Numbered from the stretch's first letter, positions 19,051-29,060 are shown. The stretch is 64,000 bases of DNA from Acinetobacter johnsonii CIP 64.6 (GCF_000368045.1 NZ_KB849238.1:1-64000), one strand, 5' to 3'. Notes: a model not told the origin generated them from the sequence alone. Numbers and translations are program-made.

Positions 19051-19458
19051 TTATTTAGCTTTAACCAGTGGTAAGCCTTGAGCCTTCCAGTTGCTAATCC
19101 CGCCATCTAAACGATAGCTGTCAGTATGTGCAACTTGTTGTAAAGCAGTACCTGCCACTTGGCCTAAATTACAGATGAACACGAGTGGTCGATCTGCAGC
19201 TTTTAACTCTTCAGCATGTTTTGTAATTTGGCTGTAGGGAATGTTGCGACTTCCACTGATATGACCTTCACGGAAATCTTTGGCATCACGTAAGTCAATC
19301 AACATGGCATTTTTAGCTTTCACTAAAATACCTAAAGATTGTGGTGAAATTTTGCGACCATTGCGTTGTCCTTCAAGTACGAAAAACAAAACAACCAATA
19401 CCGCAAGTGTTCCAAATAAGAAGGGGTGATTCCCCATAAACTCGAACCAACGTTCCAC
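19051..19458 (-). CDS. Membrane-anchored rhodanese (YibN-like)
   Basis: A 135-residue protein with an N-terminal transmembrane helix (about 12-28, FLFGTLAVLVVLFFVLEG) and a rhodanese domain (MLIDLRDAKDFREGHISGS; YRLDGGISNWKAQGLPLV). The active-site loop has a cysteine in VFICNLGQVAG, though the loop is atypical. It matches the yibN position upstream of grxC-secB in E. coli. The start is a GTG with AGGTG before it. The rhodanese domain is probably cytoplasmic. Confidence 0.88.
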   Translation of the reverse strand: MERWFEFMGNHPFLFGTLAVLVVLFFVLEGQRNGRKISPQSLGILVKAKNAMLIDLRDAKDFREGHISGSRNIPYSQITKHAEELKAADRPLVFICNLGQVAGTALQQVAHTDSYRLDGGISNWKAQGLPLVKAK

Positions 19459-19555
19459 AAGTCACCTAAATTACAATTCAAAAATTGCTAGAGAGTATAG
19501 CTTATAAAATATGGTGATCAAAATCACCGCTTCAAGGGCTAAGGTTGAATAAAAA

Positions 19556-20614
19556 TTAATTTTTTTGCTGAGCTTCAGCAATTTCATCAATCAGACGTAA
19601 ATAGCTGTCTAAACGGCGCGTTAAAATTTCACCATTTGCCGCAGCTAAGCGTAAAGCGCATTGTTTTTCATGTTTATGGGTGCAGTTACGGAACTGACAG
19701 TAGCCCAACAAGTTTTCAATTTCAGGAAAGCCACGTTGCACTTTGTCGGAATCTAAGTGCCATAAACCAAACTCACGAATTCCCGGTGAGTCAATCAGCG
19801 AGGCGCCTTCGCCAAAACCAATCAAACGGGTAGAGGTCGTGGTGTGCTGACCTAAGGCTGAGTTTTCAGAAATCACATTGGTTTTTTGTGCAGCGTCAGG
19901 CACGATGGCATTAATCAGCGTACTTTTACCAACGCCAGACTGACCGACAAAGGCCACAGTTTCATTTTTTAAACGCTGGGTCAGTGCGGTTAAATCACCA
20001 TCGGCTTGGGTTTGCATCACTTCATAGCCTAAGGCTTGATATTCCGCAATCAACGCTAAAATCGGATCATTGTCTTTGAGCAAATCGGTTTTGTTCAGCA
20101 CCAAAAGTGCTGGAATGTTGGCATCGGCACAGGCCACCAAATAACGGTCAATTAGACCTGGTGCAGGCTCAGGCAGTGGCGCAAACACAATCACAATCAG
20201 GCTGATATTGGCCGCGACAGGTTTTACTTTATGATAACGGTCTGGACGAGTCAGTAGCGACTGACGTGGCTGTATGGCATTGATGATCCCGAGCCCCGTA
20301 TTTGGGTCGGCTTGCCATTTGACACGATCACCTGTGACCAGAAGTTCGAGGTTGGTGCGTGTATGACAGCGCCAGATACTGCCGAGTTCAATCGGTTTCC
20401 AAAACGGTTCAGGTTCACCTGCTTGTACCGTCGGTTTGATGGGATGTGGATCTGGAGTCGTAAGGGCTTGCACTTCAAGCTGACGGCCATAGTGTTGTAC
20501 CACCAAGCCTTCTAAATCATTTGAAGTGTCGATATCTTCTTGACGTGTTTGCTGTTGTTTCTGAATGCGACGTTGTTGCTGTTCAGTTAAACGACGTTTA
20601 CGAATTAAAGCCAT
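19556..20614 (-). CDS. rsgA: Ribosome small-subunit-dependent GTPase A
   Basis: A 352-residue circularly permuted GTPase: the G4 motif NKTDLL precedes the G1 P-loop GQSGVGKST, then G3 DSPGIREFG. A C-terminal zinc site is seen in CQFRNCTHKHEKQCAL. The N-terminus is basic and Gln-rich (RRLTEQQQRRIQKQQQ), before an OB fold. RsgA assists late 30S assembly. It diverges from orn, as in E. coli. Confidence 0.96.
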   Translation of the reverse strand: MALIRKRRLTEQQQRRIQKQQQTRQEDIDTSNDLEGLVVQHYGRQLEVQALTTPDPHPIKPTVQAGEPEPFWKPIELGSIWRCHTRTNLELLVTGDRVKWQADPNTGLGIINAIQPRQSLLTRPDRYHKVKPVAANISLIVIVFAPLPEPAPGLIDRYLVACADANIPALLVLNKTDLLKDNDPILALIAEYQALGYEVMQTQADGDLTALTQRLKNETVAFVGQSGVGKSTLINAIVPDAAQKTNVISENSALGQHTTTSTRLIGFGEGASLIDSPGIREFGLWHLDSDKVQRGFPEIENLLGYCQFRNCTHKHEKQCALRLAAANGEILTRRLDSYLRLIDEIAEAQQKN

Positions 20615-20738
20615 TCATATCCTAAAAAACCATGAATTCAAGATGGCAAAAATAGCACGAAGCAGGGTATCAGTTACAGCATCGAAGCAATTAATTTGCT
20701 ACTATCATCGTTTTTAAGCCGAATAAGATTGCACATTT

Positions 20739-21293
20739 ATGAGCAGCACCGCTGATACGCGTTTGATTTGGATTGACCTTGAAATGACAGGTCTCGATAC
20801 TGATAATGACCAAATTATTGAAGTTGCTACAATTGTGACAGATGATAACTTAAATATTTTAGCTGAAGGGCCTGTGCTTGCTGTTCATCAGCCAGACCGT
20901 GTGCTAAATGCAATGGATGAGTGGAACACTCGCCAACATGGTCAATCAGGCTTAATTGAACGTGTACGTCGCAGTAAATTGACTGCGCAAGATGCTGAGC
21001 AGCAAACTTTAGAATTTCTAAAGAAATGGGTCAATCCAAAAAGCTCACCAATGTGTGGCAATTCAATCTGCCAAGACCGCCGTTTTTTACACCGTTTAAT
21101 GCCTGAAATGGAACAGTATTTCCACTACCGTAATTTAGACGTGTCTTCGGTAAAAGAGTTGGCTAAACGCTGGCGTCCAGAAATTATGAGTGGCTTGAAA
21201 AAGAATGCTTCACATTTAGCGATGGATGACATTCGTGATTCGATTGCGGAACTGAAGTATTATCGTGAATACTTTTTTATTATGAATAAATAA
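20739..21293 (+). CDS. orn: Oligoribonuclease
   Basis: A 184-residue DEDDh 3'-5' exonuclease: WIDLEMTGLD (first two acids), CGNSICQDRRFL (third), and HLAMDDIRDS (His and Asp). It degrades 2-5-nt RNAs and pGpG to mononucleotides and is usually essential in this group. It is divergent from rsgA and ends at a terminator. Confidence 0.97.
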   Translation: MSSTADTRLIWIDLEMTGLDTDNDQIIEVATIVTDDNLNILAEGPVLAVHQPDRVLNAMDEWNTRQHGQSGLIERVRRSKLTAQDAEQQTLEFLKKWVNPKSSPMCGNSICQDRRFLHRLMPEMEQYFHYRNLDVSSVKELAKRWRPEIMSGLKKNASHLAMDDIRDSIAELKYYREYFFIMNK

Positions 21294-21301
21294 GTAGTAA
21301 A

Positions 21302-21327
21302 GAAAGAGGCGCTAGCCTCTTTTTTAT
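21302..21327 (+). terminator. orn terminator
   Basis: AAGAGGC-GCTA-GCCTCTT stem followed by T residues, eight bases after the orn stop codon. Confidence 0.85.
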
Positions 21328-21451
21328 TGAAATCGAATAGAATAGAGCTGAGGGTGTTTGTGTGGAAAAAAGAAACACTTTTTTGCTATACAAGTTTAAA
21401 ACAAGCTTTATGATAAAGTAAATTAATTAAATTATAACAAAGAGTTGAGTT

Positions 21452-22186
21452 ATGCAAAGTAATAACCCTATTTTGAACCGCGTGGAAACACATGCGGACT
21501 ATAGTCAACCAATGACTGTTCAAGGTGCTATTCAGAAATCTGTATTACTTACAGTGATTGCAGCTGTGGTCGGTATGGCACTGTTTTTATACTGTTTCAT
21601 GACCTTAAATATTTCGCTGGCCTATGCTGCAACCTTAGTCGGTGCGATTGGTGGTCTAATTTTAGGCCTGATTGCAACTTTTAAACCAAATACCGCACGT
21701 ACCCTTGCCATTCCATATGCCTTGTTTGAAGGTGCTTTTTTAGGTGGGGTCTCGGTTATTTTCCAATTGAAATATCCGGGTGTACCTTTACAAGCGCTCT
21801 TGGCAACTTTTGTCACCACTTTGGTGATGTTTGGTTTGTATCGTTTTCAAATTATTCGTGCCACTGAAAAATTCAAATCGGTAGTGATGTCAGCATCGAT
21901 TGCCATCGCGATTGTGTTTGTGGTGCAGATGGTTATGCGTTTGGCTTTTGGTTCAAGCATTCCATTTTTATTTGAAAACAACTTATTAGGTCTAGGTTTT
22001 GCCGCTTTTGTTGCAGTGATTGCATCACTGAACTTAATTCTAGATTTTGATTTGATTGAAAGTGCTGCGGCACAACACGCTCCGAAAGCGATGGAGTGGC
22101 TGTGTGGTATTGCGCTACTAGCAACTTTGGTGTGGATGTACTATTCATTCCTACGTCTACTCAGTATGCTGCGTGGCGACGACTAA
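21452..22186 (+). CDS. Bax inhibitor-1/YccA family membrane protein
   Basis: A 244-residue protein with seven predicted membrane segments starting near residue 30. Features fitting the YccA/BI-1 family are the N-terminal cytosolic tail, GAFLGGVSVIFQ, and LNLILDFDLIESAAAQHAPKAMEWLCGIALL with acidic residues in the late helices. Family members include a pH-sensitive calcium leak channel and an inhibitor of FtsH. Its role here is unknown. Monocistronic, with its own terminator. Confidence 0.88.
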   Translation: MQSNNPILNRVETHADYSQPMTVQGAIQKSVLLTVIAAVVGMALFLYCFMTLNISLAYAATLVGAIGGLILGLIATFKPNTARTLAIPYALFEGAFLGGVSVIFQLKYPGVPLQALLATFVTTLVMFGLYRFQIIRATEKFKSVVMSASIAIAIVFVVQMVMRLAFGSSIPFLFENNLLGLGFAAFVAVIASLNLILDFDLIESAAAQHAPKAMEWLCGIALLATLVWMYYSFLRLLSMLRGDD

Positions 22187-22200
22187 TCTCGTTAGTTTTA

Positions 22201-22233
22201 ACAAATACGCCCCTTCATTGGGGCGTATTTGTT
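22201..22233 (+). terminator. Terminator after BI-1 gene
   Basis: ACAAATACGCCCC-TTCATT-GGGGCGTATTTGT is a perfect 13-bp stem. The T-run after it is short (TTATT), so its strength is uncertain. Confidence 0.75.
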
Positions 22234-22330
22234 ATTGAATGTTGATGAATTGAAAAAAGGCGCATTATGCAATTTCGGTTTCAACTTAAACTTGGCATTA
22301 TGCAGATAAATTATTTTGAGTGAGAGTCAC

Positions 22331-23134
22331 ATGGCACAAGGACTATTGGCTGGAAAGCGTTTTTTAGTAGCGGGTATTGCAAGTAAATTATCAATCGCAT
22401 TTGGTATTGCTCAAGCACTTCACCGTGAAGGTGCGGAACTTGCGTTTACCTATCCAAATGAAAAACTGAAAAAACGTGTAGATGAATTTGCAGCACAATT
22501 TGGCTCAACGATTGTTCTACCATGTGATGTGGCTGTCGATGCTGAAATTGAACAAACTTTTGTTGAATTGGCAAAACATTGGGATGGTTTAGACGGTGTG
22601 GTGCATTCGATTGGTTTTGCGCCTGCGCATACATTGGATGGTGACTTTACCGATGTAACGGATCGTGATGGTTTTAAAGTGGCACATGACATCAGTGCAT
22701 ATAGCTTTATTGCTATGGCGCGTGCTGCGAAGCCATTACTTTTAGTTCGTCAAGGGTGCTTGTTGACCTTGACTTACCAAGGTTCTGAGCGTGTGATGCC
22801 AAACTACAACGTGATGGGTATGGCGAAGGCATCATTAGAAGCGGGTGTACGTTATTTGGCTTCAAGCTTAGGTGCAGAAGGGATTCGTGTGAATGCGATT
22901 TCAGCAGGCCCAATCCGTACTTTGGCGGCATCAGGTATTAAATCGTTCCGCAAAATGTTAGACGTAAACGAAAAAATTTCACCACTTAAACGTAATGTGA
23001 CCATTGAAGATGTGGGTAATGCTGCATTATTCCTTTGCTCACCTTGGGCAAATGGTATTACGGGTGAAATCATGTATGTCGATGCAGGTTTCAATACTGT
23101 GGGGATGAGCCCAGACTTGATGCTCGATGACTAA
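22331..23134 (+). CDS. fabI: Enoyl-[acyl-carrier-protein] reductase FabI
   Basis: A 267-residue short-chain dehydrogenase-like enoyl-ACP reductase: LLAGKRFLVAGIASKLSIAFGIA binds NADH, and the catalytic Tyr-x6-Lys is in YNVMGMAKASLE. It completes each cycle of fatty-acid elongation and is the triclosan target. The frame can be extended five codons to a TTG at 22316, but the ATG at 22331 matches the family start. It ends at a bidirectional terminator. Confidence 0.96.
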   Translation: MAQGLLAGKRFLVAGIASKLSIAFGIAQALHREGAELAFTYPNEKLKKRVDEFAAQFGSTIVLPCDVAVDAEIEQTFVELAKHWDGLDGVVHSIGFAPAHTLDGDFTDVTDRDGFKVAHDISAYSFIAMARAAKPLLLVRQGCLLTLTYQGSERVMPNYNVMGMAKASLEAGVRYLASSLGAEGIRVNAISAGPIRTLAASGIKSFRKMLDVNEKISPLKRNVTIEDVGNAALFLCSPWANGITGEIMYVDAGFNTVGMSPDLMLDD

Positions 23135-23151
23135 TTTCTCAGTTGAAATGT

Positions 23152-23181
23152 AAAAAACGGCACATGATGTGCCGTTTTTTT
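23152..23181. terminator. Bidirectional terminator
   Basis: AAAAAACGGCACA-TGA-TGTGCCGTTTTTT between the convergent fabI and the efflux outer membrane gene. Confidence 0.9.
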
Positions 23182-23192
23182 TATGCTGCTTT

Positions 23193-24605
23193 TTATTTAG
23201 GAAGCTGTTGAATCGGGCTACCACCGAGTGCTTGCATTAACGTCACATAGGCGTTGTATTGGCTTTGTTTGGTATTGACCAACGTTAAGCGCGCAGTGCG
23301 CGTGGTTTCTTGTTGATCCAACAAGGTTTTTAAAGCCACAGCACCATAGCGATAACGCACTTGGGTCAACCGTTCCACTTTCTCAGCAAGTTCCAAATTC
23401 CGCTGTTGCAATTGTACTTGTTGGCTCAACTCAGTTCGCGCAGACAGGGCATTTTCCACATCGGCAAAGGCTTGGTACAAGGTTTGACGATATTGTACGA
23501 TGGCTTTTTCATAGTCCAATTGACTAATCGCAAGGTCACGTTTCATGTCGTTATATTGCAAGAACGGTAGACTTAAACTTGCGCCTAAGGTTAGAGCTGG
23601 GTTCTTGAGCAATTGCGTTAGTGAGGTACTGCTTGAACCAAGATTCCCAGTCAAACTGATCGAAGGATAATAGCTCGCCGTGGTGGCATCTTTGGTCGCT
23701 AAACTCTCACGTAAACGCAGCTCAGCCGCTTTTAAGTCTGGACGGCGCGACAAAATGTCGGCAGGTAAGCCCGCTGCGATACTTGGCAAAGCTAAGCGTG
23801 GTAAACGCTGAGGTTCATCAATACTCAACTGCTGTACAGGCATATGCAGTAACACGGCAATTGCGGTACGGGTCTCGACCAAACTTTGCTGAATTTGACT
23901 CAGACTGGCTTTTTGACTTTGTACTGACTGTTCAGCTTGAGTTAAGTCCAGTCCTGATACAGCACCAGCTTGATACTGAACTTTAACCAGATCGTAGAGT
24001 TTTTGTGAGGTCGCAAGGCTTTGCTCGGCAGTTGTACGACTTTCATTATAATAGGCCAACTGCCAATATAATTTCGCCGTGGTGCCAATTAAGCTTTGAG
24101 CAGTGGCTTGTAAATCTTGCTCAGTTGCCAGTGCTTCCCATCTTTTTGCTTCAGTTTGGCGGGCCAATTTACCAAATAAATCGACTTCATAACTGAGTCC
24201 TGTTTTAGCAGATAATCCGCTTGATGTATCATTTCCATCATTTAAATTAAAACTATGTCCAGTAGATAAACCTGTACTTGAACTCACCCGTGGCTTTTGC
24301 TGATTCTCAGCCAGTTCTGCTTGTAAACGCGCTTGCTTTAAAGTCATCCCTGCAACGGCCAAATCGGCATTTTTTATTAGTACGGCATCGACCAGTTGAT
24401 TAAGCTGTGTATCGCCAAATAACGCCCACCATTGATCGGCATACAGGGCTTGTTGACGTTGTTGTGATGTTGCTTTGTCGTACTGAAACTGAGATGGTGT
24501 TTGTACTGCTGGTGCTTGATAAGGCGTTTTAACCACAGCTGCACAACCAACCAACGTGCTGCCAAGCAACATTGTGGTACAAAGGCGCGTTATTAAAAAA
24601 GGCAT
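23193..24605 (-). CDS. Outer membrane efflux lipoprotein (OprM/NodT family)
   Basis: A 470-residue outer membrane factor with a lipoprotein signal (lipobox LVGC, C21) and two OEP repeats: YQAGAVSGLDLTQAEQSVQSQ in the first half and RYRYGAVALKTLLDQQETTR in the second. PADILSRRPDLKAAELRLR is typical of the NodT/OprM group. As a trimer it would form the outer membrane channel of the macA-macB exporter encoded just upstream in the same operon (9 bp after macB). Confidence 0.9.
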   Translation of the reverse strand: MPFLITRLCTTMLLGSTLVGCAAVVKTPYQAPAVQTPSQFQYDKATSQQRQQALYADQWWALFGDTQLNQLVDAVLIKNADLAVAGMTLKQARLQAELAENQQKPRVSSSTGLSTGHSFNLNDGNDTSSGLSAKTGLSYEVDLFGKLARQTEAKRWEALATEQDLQATAQSLIGTTAKLYWQLAYYNESRTTAEQSLATSQKLYDLVKVQYQAGAVSGLDLTQAEQSVQSQKASLSQIQQSLVETRTAIAVLLHMPVQQLSIDEPQRLPRLALPSIAAGLPADILSRRPDLKAAELRLRESLATKDATTASYYPSISLTGNLGSSSTSLTQLLKNPALTLGASLSLPFLQYNDMKRDLAISQLDYEKAIVQYRQTLYQAFADVENALSARTELSQQVQLQQRNLELAEKVERLTQVRYRYGAVALKTLLDQQETTRTARLTLVNTKQSQYNAYVTLMQALGGSPIQQLPK

Positions 24606-24614
24606 ATTTTTTCC

Positions 24615-26606
24615 TTATTCTCTAGCAAGTGCTGCAACAGGGTCGAGTTTGGCTGCATTTTTTGCAGGCAAGAAACCAAACACCACACCAATTAAAGTCG
24701 AGCATACAAATGCGGCGATAATCGAGGTGGTTGAGTAAGCAATCCCGAAATTATCTCCAGCAAATTTTTGAATGATTTGTCCTAGACCCAGCGAGAGCAA
24801 CACGCCTAACACCCCACCAATCAGGCAGACTAAAATGGCTTCAATCAGGAACTGCTGCAAAATATCACTTTGACGCGCACCCACCGCCATCCGAACCCCA
24901 ATTTCTTGCGTCCGTTCGGTGACTGAAACCAACATAATATTCATTACACCAATACCGCCCACCACCAAAGAAATCACGGCAATTGCAGAAACCAACAGAG
25001 TCATGGTACTGGTGGTCTTTTCAATGGTTTGGCGAATACTGTCACTGTTCATGGTGAACACATCTTGTTGACCATGGCGCAAGGTGAGCAAGTTCACAAT
25101 TGCGTTTTCAGCCGCGCTAGTGGAGTACTTATCGTTGATTTGCACCACGATATTGCGCACATTACTTTGACCGAGCATACGACTCATGACCGTGGTATAG
25201 GGCATATAGACATTCAAAGTATCATCGGAACCCATGGCACTGGTTTGTGGTTCGACTACACCAATAATTCGTGCAGGGACACTTCCTAAAAGTACGACCT
25301 GCCCAATCGGACTGCTACCATCACTAAAAAACTGTTTTTGTGTGTTGGTGTCAATGACCACGTCTTGAGTACGGTCGCGGACACTTCGCTGGTCAAAGGT
25401 TTGTCCATTTTTGAAGGTCAGGCCTTTCACTGTGAAATAATCGCCACCGACACCATTAATGGTGGCATTGGCTTCACTTTGTTGATAGCGAATGGTTTTG
25501 GATGAACTCACCATGGGACTGACCGCACTCACATACGGTTGGGTGGCGAGCGCTTCAGCATCAGCAGGAACAAGAGTTTTAAAGTTAGCCGTTTTGGAGT
25601 TGTCACCAAAACCACGACCTTGGAACACCGTAATGGTATTGGTTCCTAAACTACTGATGTTACTTAAAATCTGTTGTTGTGATCCATTTCCTAAAGCCAC
25701 TACTGTCACGACAGAGGCAATCCCGATAATAATGCCGAGCATGGTCAAAAAGGTTCGCATGCGGTGTGCATTCATGGACAAAAGTGCCATACGGAAGGCT
25801 TCACCTAAACGGTCTAGCAGAGAACGCCATGCGGAAACACTTTTATTTTTTTCTTGCTGGGCAGAAATCGCAGTTTCTGCATCAGGGTCGCTGTGTAGTT
25901 CAGTGTCATGCTCAGGTTGATTGACACGGTCTGCAATGATTTGCCCATCACTGATCTCGATAATCCGTGAGGCATTTTTCGCCACTTGCATATCGTGGGT
26001 GACCAAAATAATGGTATGACCCGCGGCATTCAGCTCACGCAAAATCCGCATCACTTCCACGCCACTATGCGAGTCTAGGGCACCTGTCGGTTCGTCAGCG
26101 AGAATGACATCACCGCCATTCATCAACGCACGTGCAATCGAGACACGTTGTTGCTGCCCGCCAGATAGTTGACTTGGTCGGTTTTGAGTTTTATTGCCCA
26201 GTCCCAATTCTGTCAGTAAAGCAGTGGCACGTTGTTTACGAGCATATGGTGTTGCCCCTGCATAAACCGCAGGGACTTCAACATTACCTTCTGCGGTTAA
26301 GTCGCCTAAAAGGTGGTAACGCTGGAAAATAAAACCAAAATACTCACGACGTAATTCAGCCAACTGATCCGGTTCCAGTTTACCAGTTTCGCGACCATTG
26401 ACCTGATAACTTCCTGAGGTTGGGCGGTCGAGACAACCCAAAATATTCATCAGGGTCGATTTACCTGAACCCGACTGGCCGACAATGGCAACCAATTCAC
26501 CTTCGTAAATGGTCAGATCAATGCCTTTGAGAATTTGGACAGTACTTTCGCCAGCTGGAAACTCTCGCACCAAATTGCTGACTTCAAGCAAGGCTTTTTT
26601 GGTCAT
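24615..26606 (-). CDS. macB: MacB-type ABC exporter
   Basis: A 663-residue fusion of an N-terminal ABC ATPase and a C-terminal four-helix membrane domain with a large periplasmic part. Walker A is GQSGSGKST, the signature LSGGQQQRVSIARAL, and Walker B VILADEPTGALD. The first membrane helix follows at about 285 (LTMLGIIIGIASVVTVVAL), the last three near the C-terminus. MacB works with MacA and an outer membrane channel to export macrolides, peptides or siderophores. It starts 2 bp after macA ends. Confidence 0.95.
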   Translation of the reverse strand: MTKKALLEVSNLVREFPAGESTVQILKGIDLTIYEGELVAIVGQSGSGKSTLMNILGCLDRPTSGSYQVNGRETGKLEPDQLAELRREYFGFIFQRYHLLGDLTAEGNVEVPAVYAGATPYARKQRATALLTELGLGNKTQNRPSQLSGGQQQRVSIARALMNGGDVILADEPTGALDSHSGVEVMRILRELNAAGHTIILVTHDMQVAKNASRIIEISDGQIIADRVNQPEHDTELHSDPDAETAISAQQEKNKSVSAWRSLLDRLGEAFRMALLSMNAHRMRTFLTMLGIIIGIASVVTVVALGNGSQQQILSNISSLGTNTITVFQGRGFGDNSKTANFKTLVPADAEALATQPYVSAVSPMVSSSKTIRYQQSEANATINGVGGDYFTVKGLTFKNGQTFDQRSVRDRTQDVVIDTNTQKQFFSDGSSPIGQVVLLGSVPARIIGVVEPQTSAMGSDDTLNVYMPYTTVMSRMLGQSNVRNIVVQINDKYSTSAAENAIVNLLTLRHGQQDVFTMNSDSIRQTIEKTTSTMTLLVSAIAVISLVVGGIGVMNIMLVSVTERTQEIGVRMAVGARQSDILQQFLIEAILVCLIGGVLGVLLSLGLGQIIQKFAGDNFGIAYSTTSIIAAFVCSTLIGVVFGFLPAKNAAKLDPVAALARE

Positions 26607-26608
26607 GC

Positions 26609-27943
26609 TTACATTCCCATCGGTGGACTATTACGACGGCGGTTGCTGCTATTGGCAGAAGCGGCAGAGTTCTCCGAACTGTCTGCAATCACCACTTGAT
26701 CACCTTCTTTTAAGCCTGCAAGCACTTGTGCATTGACGCGGTTATTGATACCCACCAAAATTTGTTTGGGTTGAGCTGAGCCGTCCGCTTGTAAGACACG
26801 AACTACGCTCAGCGTAGCTTTACCTTCTTTGACCAATTGTTGTTGTGCTGCATTTAAATTTAGACGTTCAAGACGTGGGCCTTGAGGTCGGTCTGAGTCC
26901 GATTTGCTTTGTGTCGATGACGCAGCTTGCGTATTTGAACCACTGTTACGCTTTGCATTTGCAGGACGAGTTGAAATTGCAGAAGAAGGGACTAATAACG
27001 CATTTTTTGCAGAATCGAGCACGATGTAGACTTGTGCAGTCATATCAATACGTAGCTTGCCATCATGGTTGGGTACATCAAATAGAGCATTGTAGTAAAT
27101 TGCGGTGCTGGTTGATGTGCTGGTGGTACTTTCATCGCTAATCGAGTCTGGTGCAGGCTCAACTTGACGTAGGCTGGCATAACGCTTGCTGTCATCACCT
27201 AAAGTGGTGAAATACACCTGTTGGCCTTTTTCAACTTTCATGATGTCCGCTTCGCTGACCTGCGCCTTAATGGTCATGTTTTGCAATTTTGCAATTTTAA
27301 CAATGGTCGGGGCACTTTGATTGGCGTTTACCGTTTGACCTTCTTCAGTCACGATCGCTACCACAGTACCATCAGTCGGTGCCACAATGCGGGTATAACC
27401 GATATTGGTTTGTGCGGTCGACTTAGTCACCTTTGCAGATTCAATCTGTGCATCAATCGCTTTAATCTGTGCTTGCGCTGTTTTATAGCTGGCCTCAGCC
27501 GATTCTAATTCTGCTTTTGATGTAGCATCTTGTGCATACATTTGTTGTTGACGTTTATATGCCAGTTGCGCCTCATTAAGACTGGCTTCTTGTTGTAGAC
27601 GCTGTGCTTGCAAATTTTTAATATTGGCTTCTGCTGTTTTGAAGCTGTTTTCTTGGGTGGTTGAATCAATCTGCGCAATCAATTGGCCTTGTTTAACTTC
27701 ATCACCCAGTTGCACATACATTTTCTGTACTTGACCTGAGACCTGTGCGCCAACACTCACTAGTTTGGTTGCATCTAAAGTACCTGTCGCCAATACCGTA
27801 TTTTCAAGATCACCACGAGTGACCGATTCGCTAATATACTGTGGTTGTTCTTGTTTTGGTTTGAAATATTTCCACGCGACATAAGCAAGTACGGCAACAC
27901 ACAGTACCGCGATAACCATTTTGACAGCTTTTATTTTTTGCAT
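26609..27943 (-). CDS. macA: MacA-type periplasmic adaptor
   Basis: A 444-residue membrane-fusion protein: an N-terminal membrane anchor (VIAVLCVAVLAYVAWKYF), a lipoyl-like domain (VGAQVSGQVQKMYVQLGDEVKQGQLIAQID), a long coiled-coil hairpin (about 100-175), and a beta-barrel and membrane-proximal domain. The C-terminus is Ser/Asn-rich and ends SNRRRNSPPMGM. It carries a longer linker (about 335-365, Ser/Gln/Asn-rich) than the E. coli protein. It is the first gene of the three-gene exporter operon. Confidence 0.94.
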   Translation of the reverse strand: MQKIKAVKMVIAVLCVAVLAYVAWKYFKPKQEQPQYISESVTRGDLENTVLATGTLDATKLVSVGAQVSGQVQKMYVQLGDEVKQGQLIAQIDSTTQENSFKTAEANIKNLQAQRLQQEASLNEAQLAYKRQQQMYAQDATSKAELESAEASYKTAQAQIKAIDAQIESAKVTKSTAQTNIGYTRIVAPTDGTVVAIVTEEGQTVNANQSAPTIVKIAKLQNMTIKAQVSEADIMKVEKGQQVYFTTLGDDSKRYASLRQVEPAPDSISDESTTSTSTSTAIYYNALFDVPNHDGKLRIDMTAQVYIVLDSAKNALLVPSSAISTRPANAKRNSGSNTQAASSTQSKSDSDRPQGPRLERLNLNAAQQQLVKEGKATLSVVRVLQADGSAQPKQILVGINNRVNAQVLAGLKEGDQVVIADSSENSAASANSSNRRRNSPPMGM

Positions 27944-28058
27944 TGGAATCAGGGAGTAAACAGAATTGCAGATAGTATAAAAGCGAAATACGGATAAATC
28001 GTGAATTTTTTGAACAAATAGGAATGATTATTATTTTTAAAAGACCTGTGGCGGTAAT

Positions 28059-29048
28059 TTAAGCCGGAAAGAGTGACTTTCCACACAGCGTTGCAATGGC
28101 TTGCATCACGACATGTTCAGCATTTTCATGCCCCAAACCTTTAATCGAAGCATCAATGCGAAGCAGGAGATTGGGCCACGTTAAAAAGCACTGTGGGTTC
28201 AGTCGACGTAAGGCGTCTTGATAGACGCTGACTTTATTCTTCCAAATCCCCAGTTGTAGTGCATTTTGCGGTTGCTCAAACAGTTGCATGAGTAAACGCA
28301 TTTCTTTACTGATACTCCACAAAATCAGACTGAGGGGTTCACCTGAGGCAATCAGGTATTGGTAAATTTTAATCGATTGCGCCAGATTGCCTTCGAGTAG
28401 AGCGTCACTCAAATCGAAAGTACTATAGCGGGACTGGTCTTGTAAGCAGGCATGTAAATGATCAATCTGAATCAGCTCAATCTCGGCAAAGGTGTCGCTG
28501 ACACGCATTAAGCTATTTTTAGCTGCGAGTAAGTTGTGTTCATGGTGTTGTTCTAACCACTGCCATGCATCCTGACTCAGTTTAACCCCAAGCTTATCTG
28601 CTTCAATGCTTAAAATCTGCTGACGGTCACGCGGATAATTCGCGGTCAGGGCAACATGCACTCCATTGGCCTCAACCGTTTGGAAAAAGCCCGTTTTTAG
28701 GCTGGCGCTGTCCTGTTTTGGCATCACCACCAAAAGCAAGTTCTGTTCATTGCTTTGGATATAGCTTTTTAGCAACTTTAAAGCGTTAGCATCGGGCTTA
28801 ATATTGCCATGAACTTCAATGGCAAGCTGACTTGAAAATAAGGACAAGCTGTTGAGTGCATTAAAGACATTTTTCCAGTCATTGACATTGTTGATGTCAT
28901 GCCGTTGTCGTTCAATTTCTTGCTTTTGCCAACTTGCTCGAAAGGCATCCAGTAAATTTTGCTCAAGCAATGGTTCTTGACCTTGCATAATCCACGCGCC
29001 GCGAGCTTCATCGACACGTTTTAAGGCTTGCAAATAGTCAAGTTTCAT
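28059..29048 (-). CDS. holA: DNA polymerase III subunit delta
   Basis: A 329-residue HolA. Clamp-loader delta features are GAWIMQGQEPLL near the N-terminus, the region VEHGNIKPD-like in the AAA-like lid, and the late LILWSISKEMRLLMQL helical segment. It opens the beta clamp as part of the clamp loader. It is 12 bp downstream of lptE, in the leuS-lptE-holA order seen in E. coli. Confidence 0.92.
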   Translation of the reverse strand: MKLDYLQALKRVDEARGAWIMQGQEPLLEQNLLDAFRASWQKQEIERQRHDINNVNDWKNVFNALNSLSLFSSQLAIEVHGNIKPDANALKLLKSYIQSNEQNLLLVVMPKQDSASLKTGFFQTVEANGVHVALTANYPRDRQQILSIEADKLGVKLSQDAWQWLEQHHEHNLLAAKNSLMRVSDTFAEIELIQIDHLHACLQDQSRYSTFDLSDALLEGNLAQSIKIYQYLIASGEPLSLILWSISKEMRLLMQLFEQPQNALQLGIWKNKVSVYQDALRRLNPQCFLTWPNLLLRIDASIKGLGHENAEHVVMQAIATLCGKSLFPA

Positions 29049-29060
29049 TGTTAATAAACC

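Noticed and set aside
25492..25920. A 142-codon plus-strand frame
   Set aside because: It is antisense to macB and rich in Met/Ser as expected of a shadow frame.
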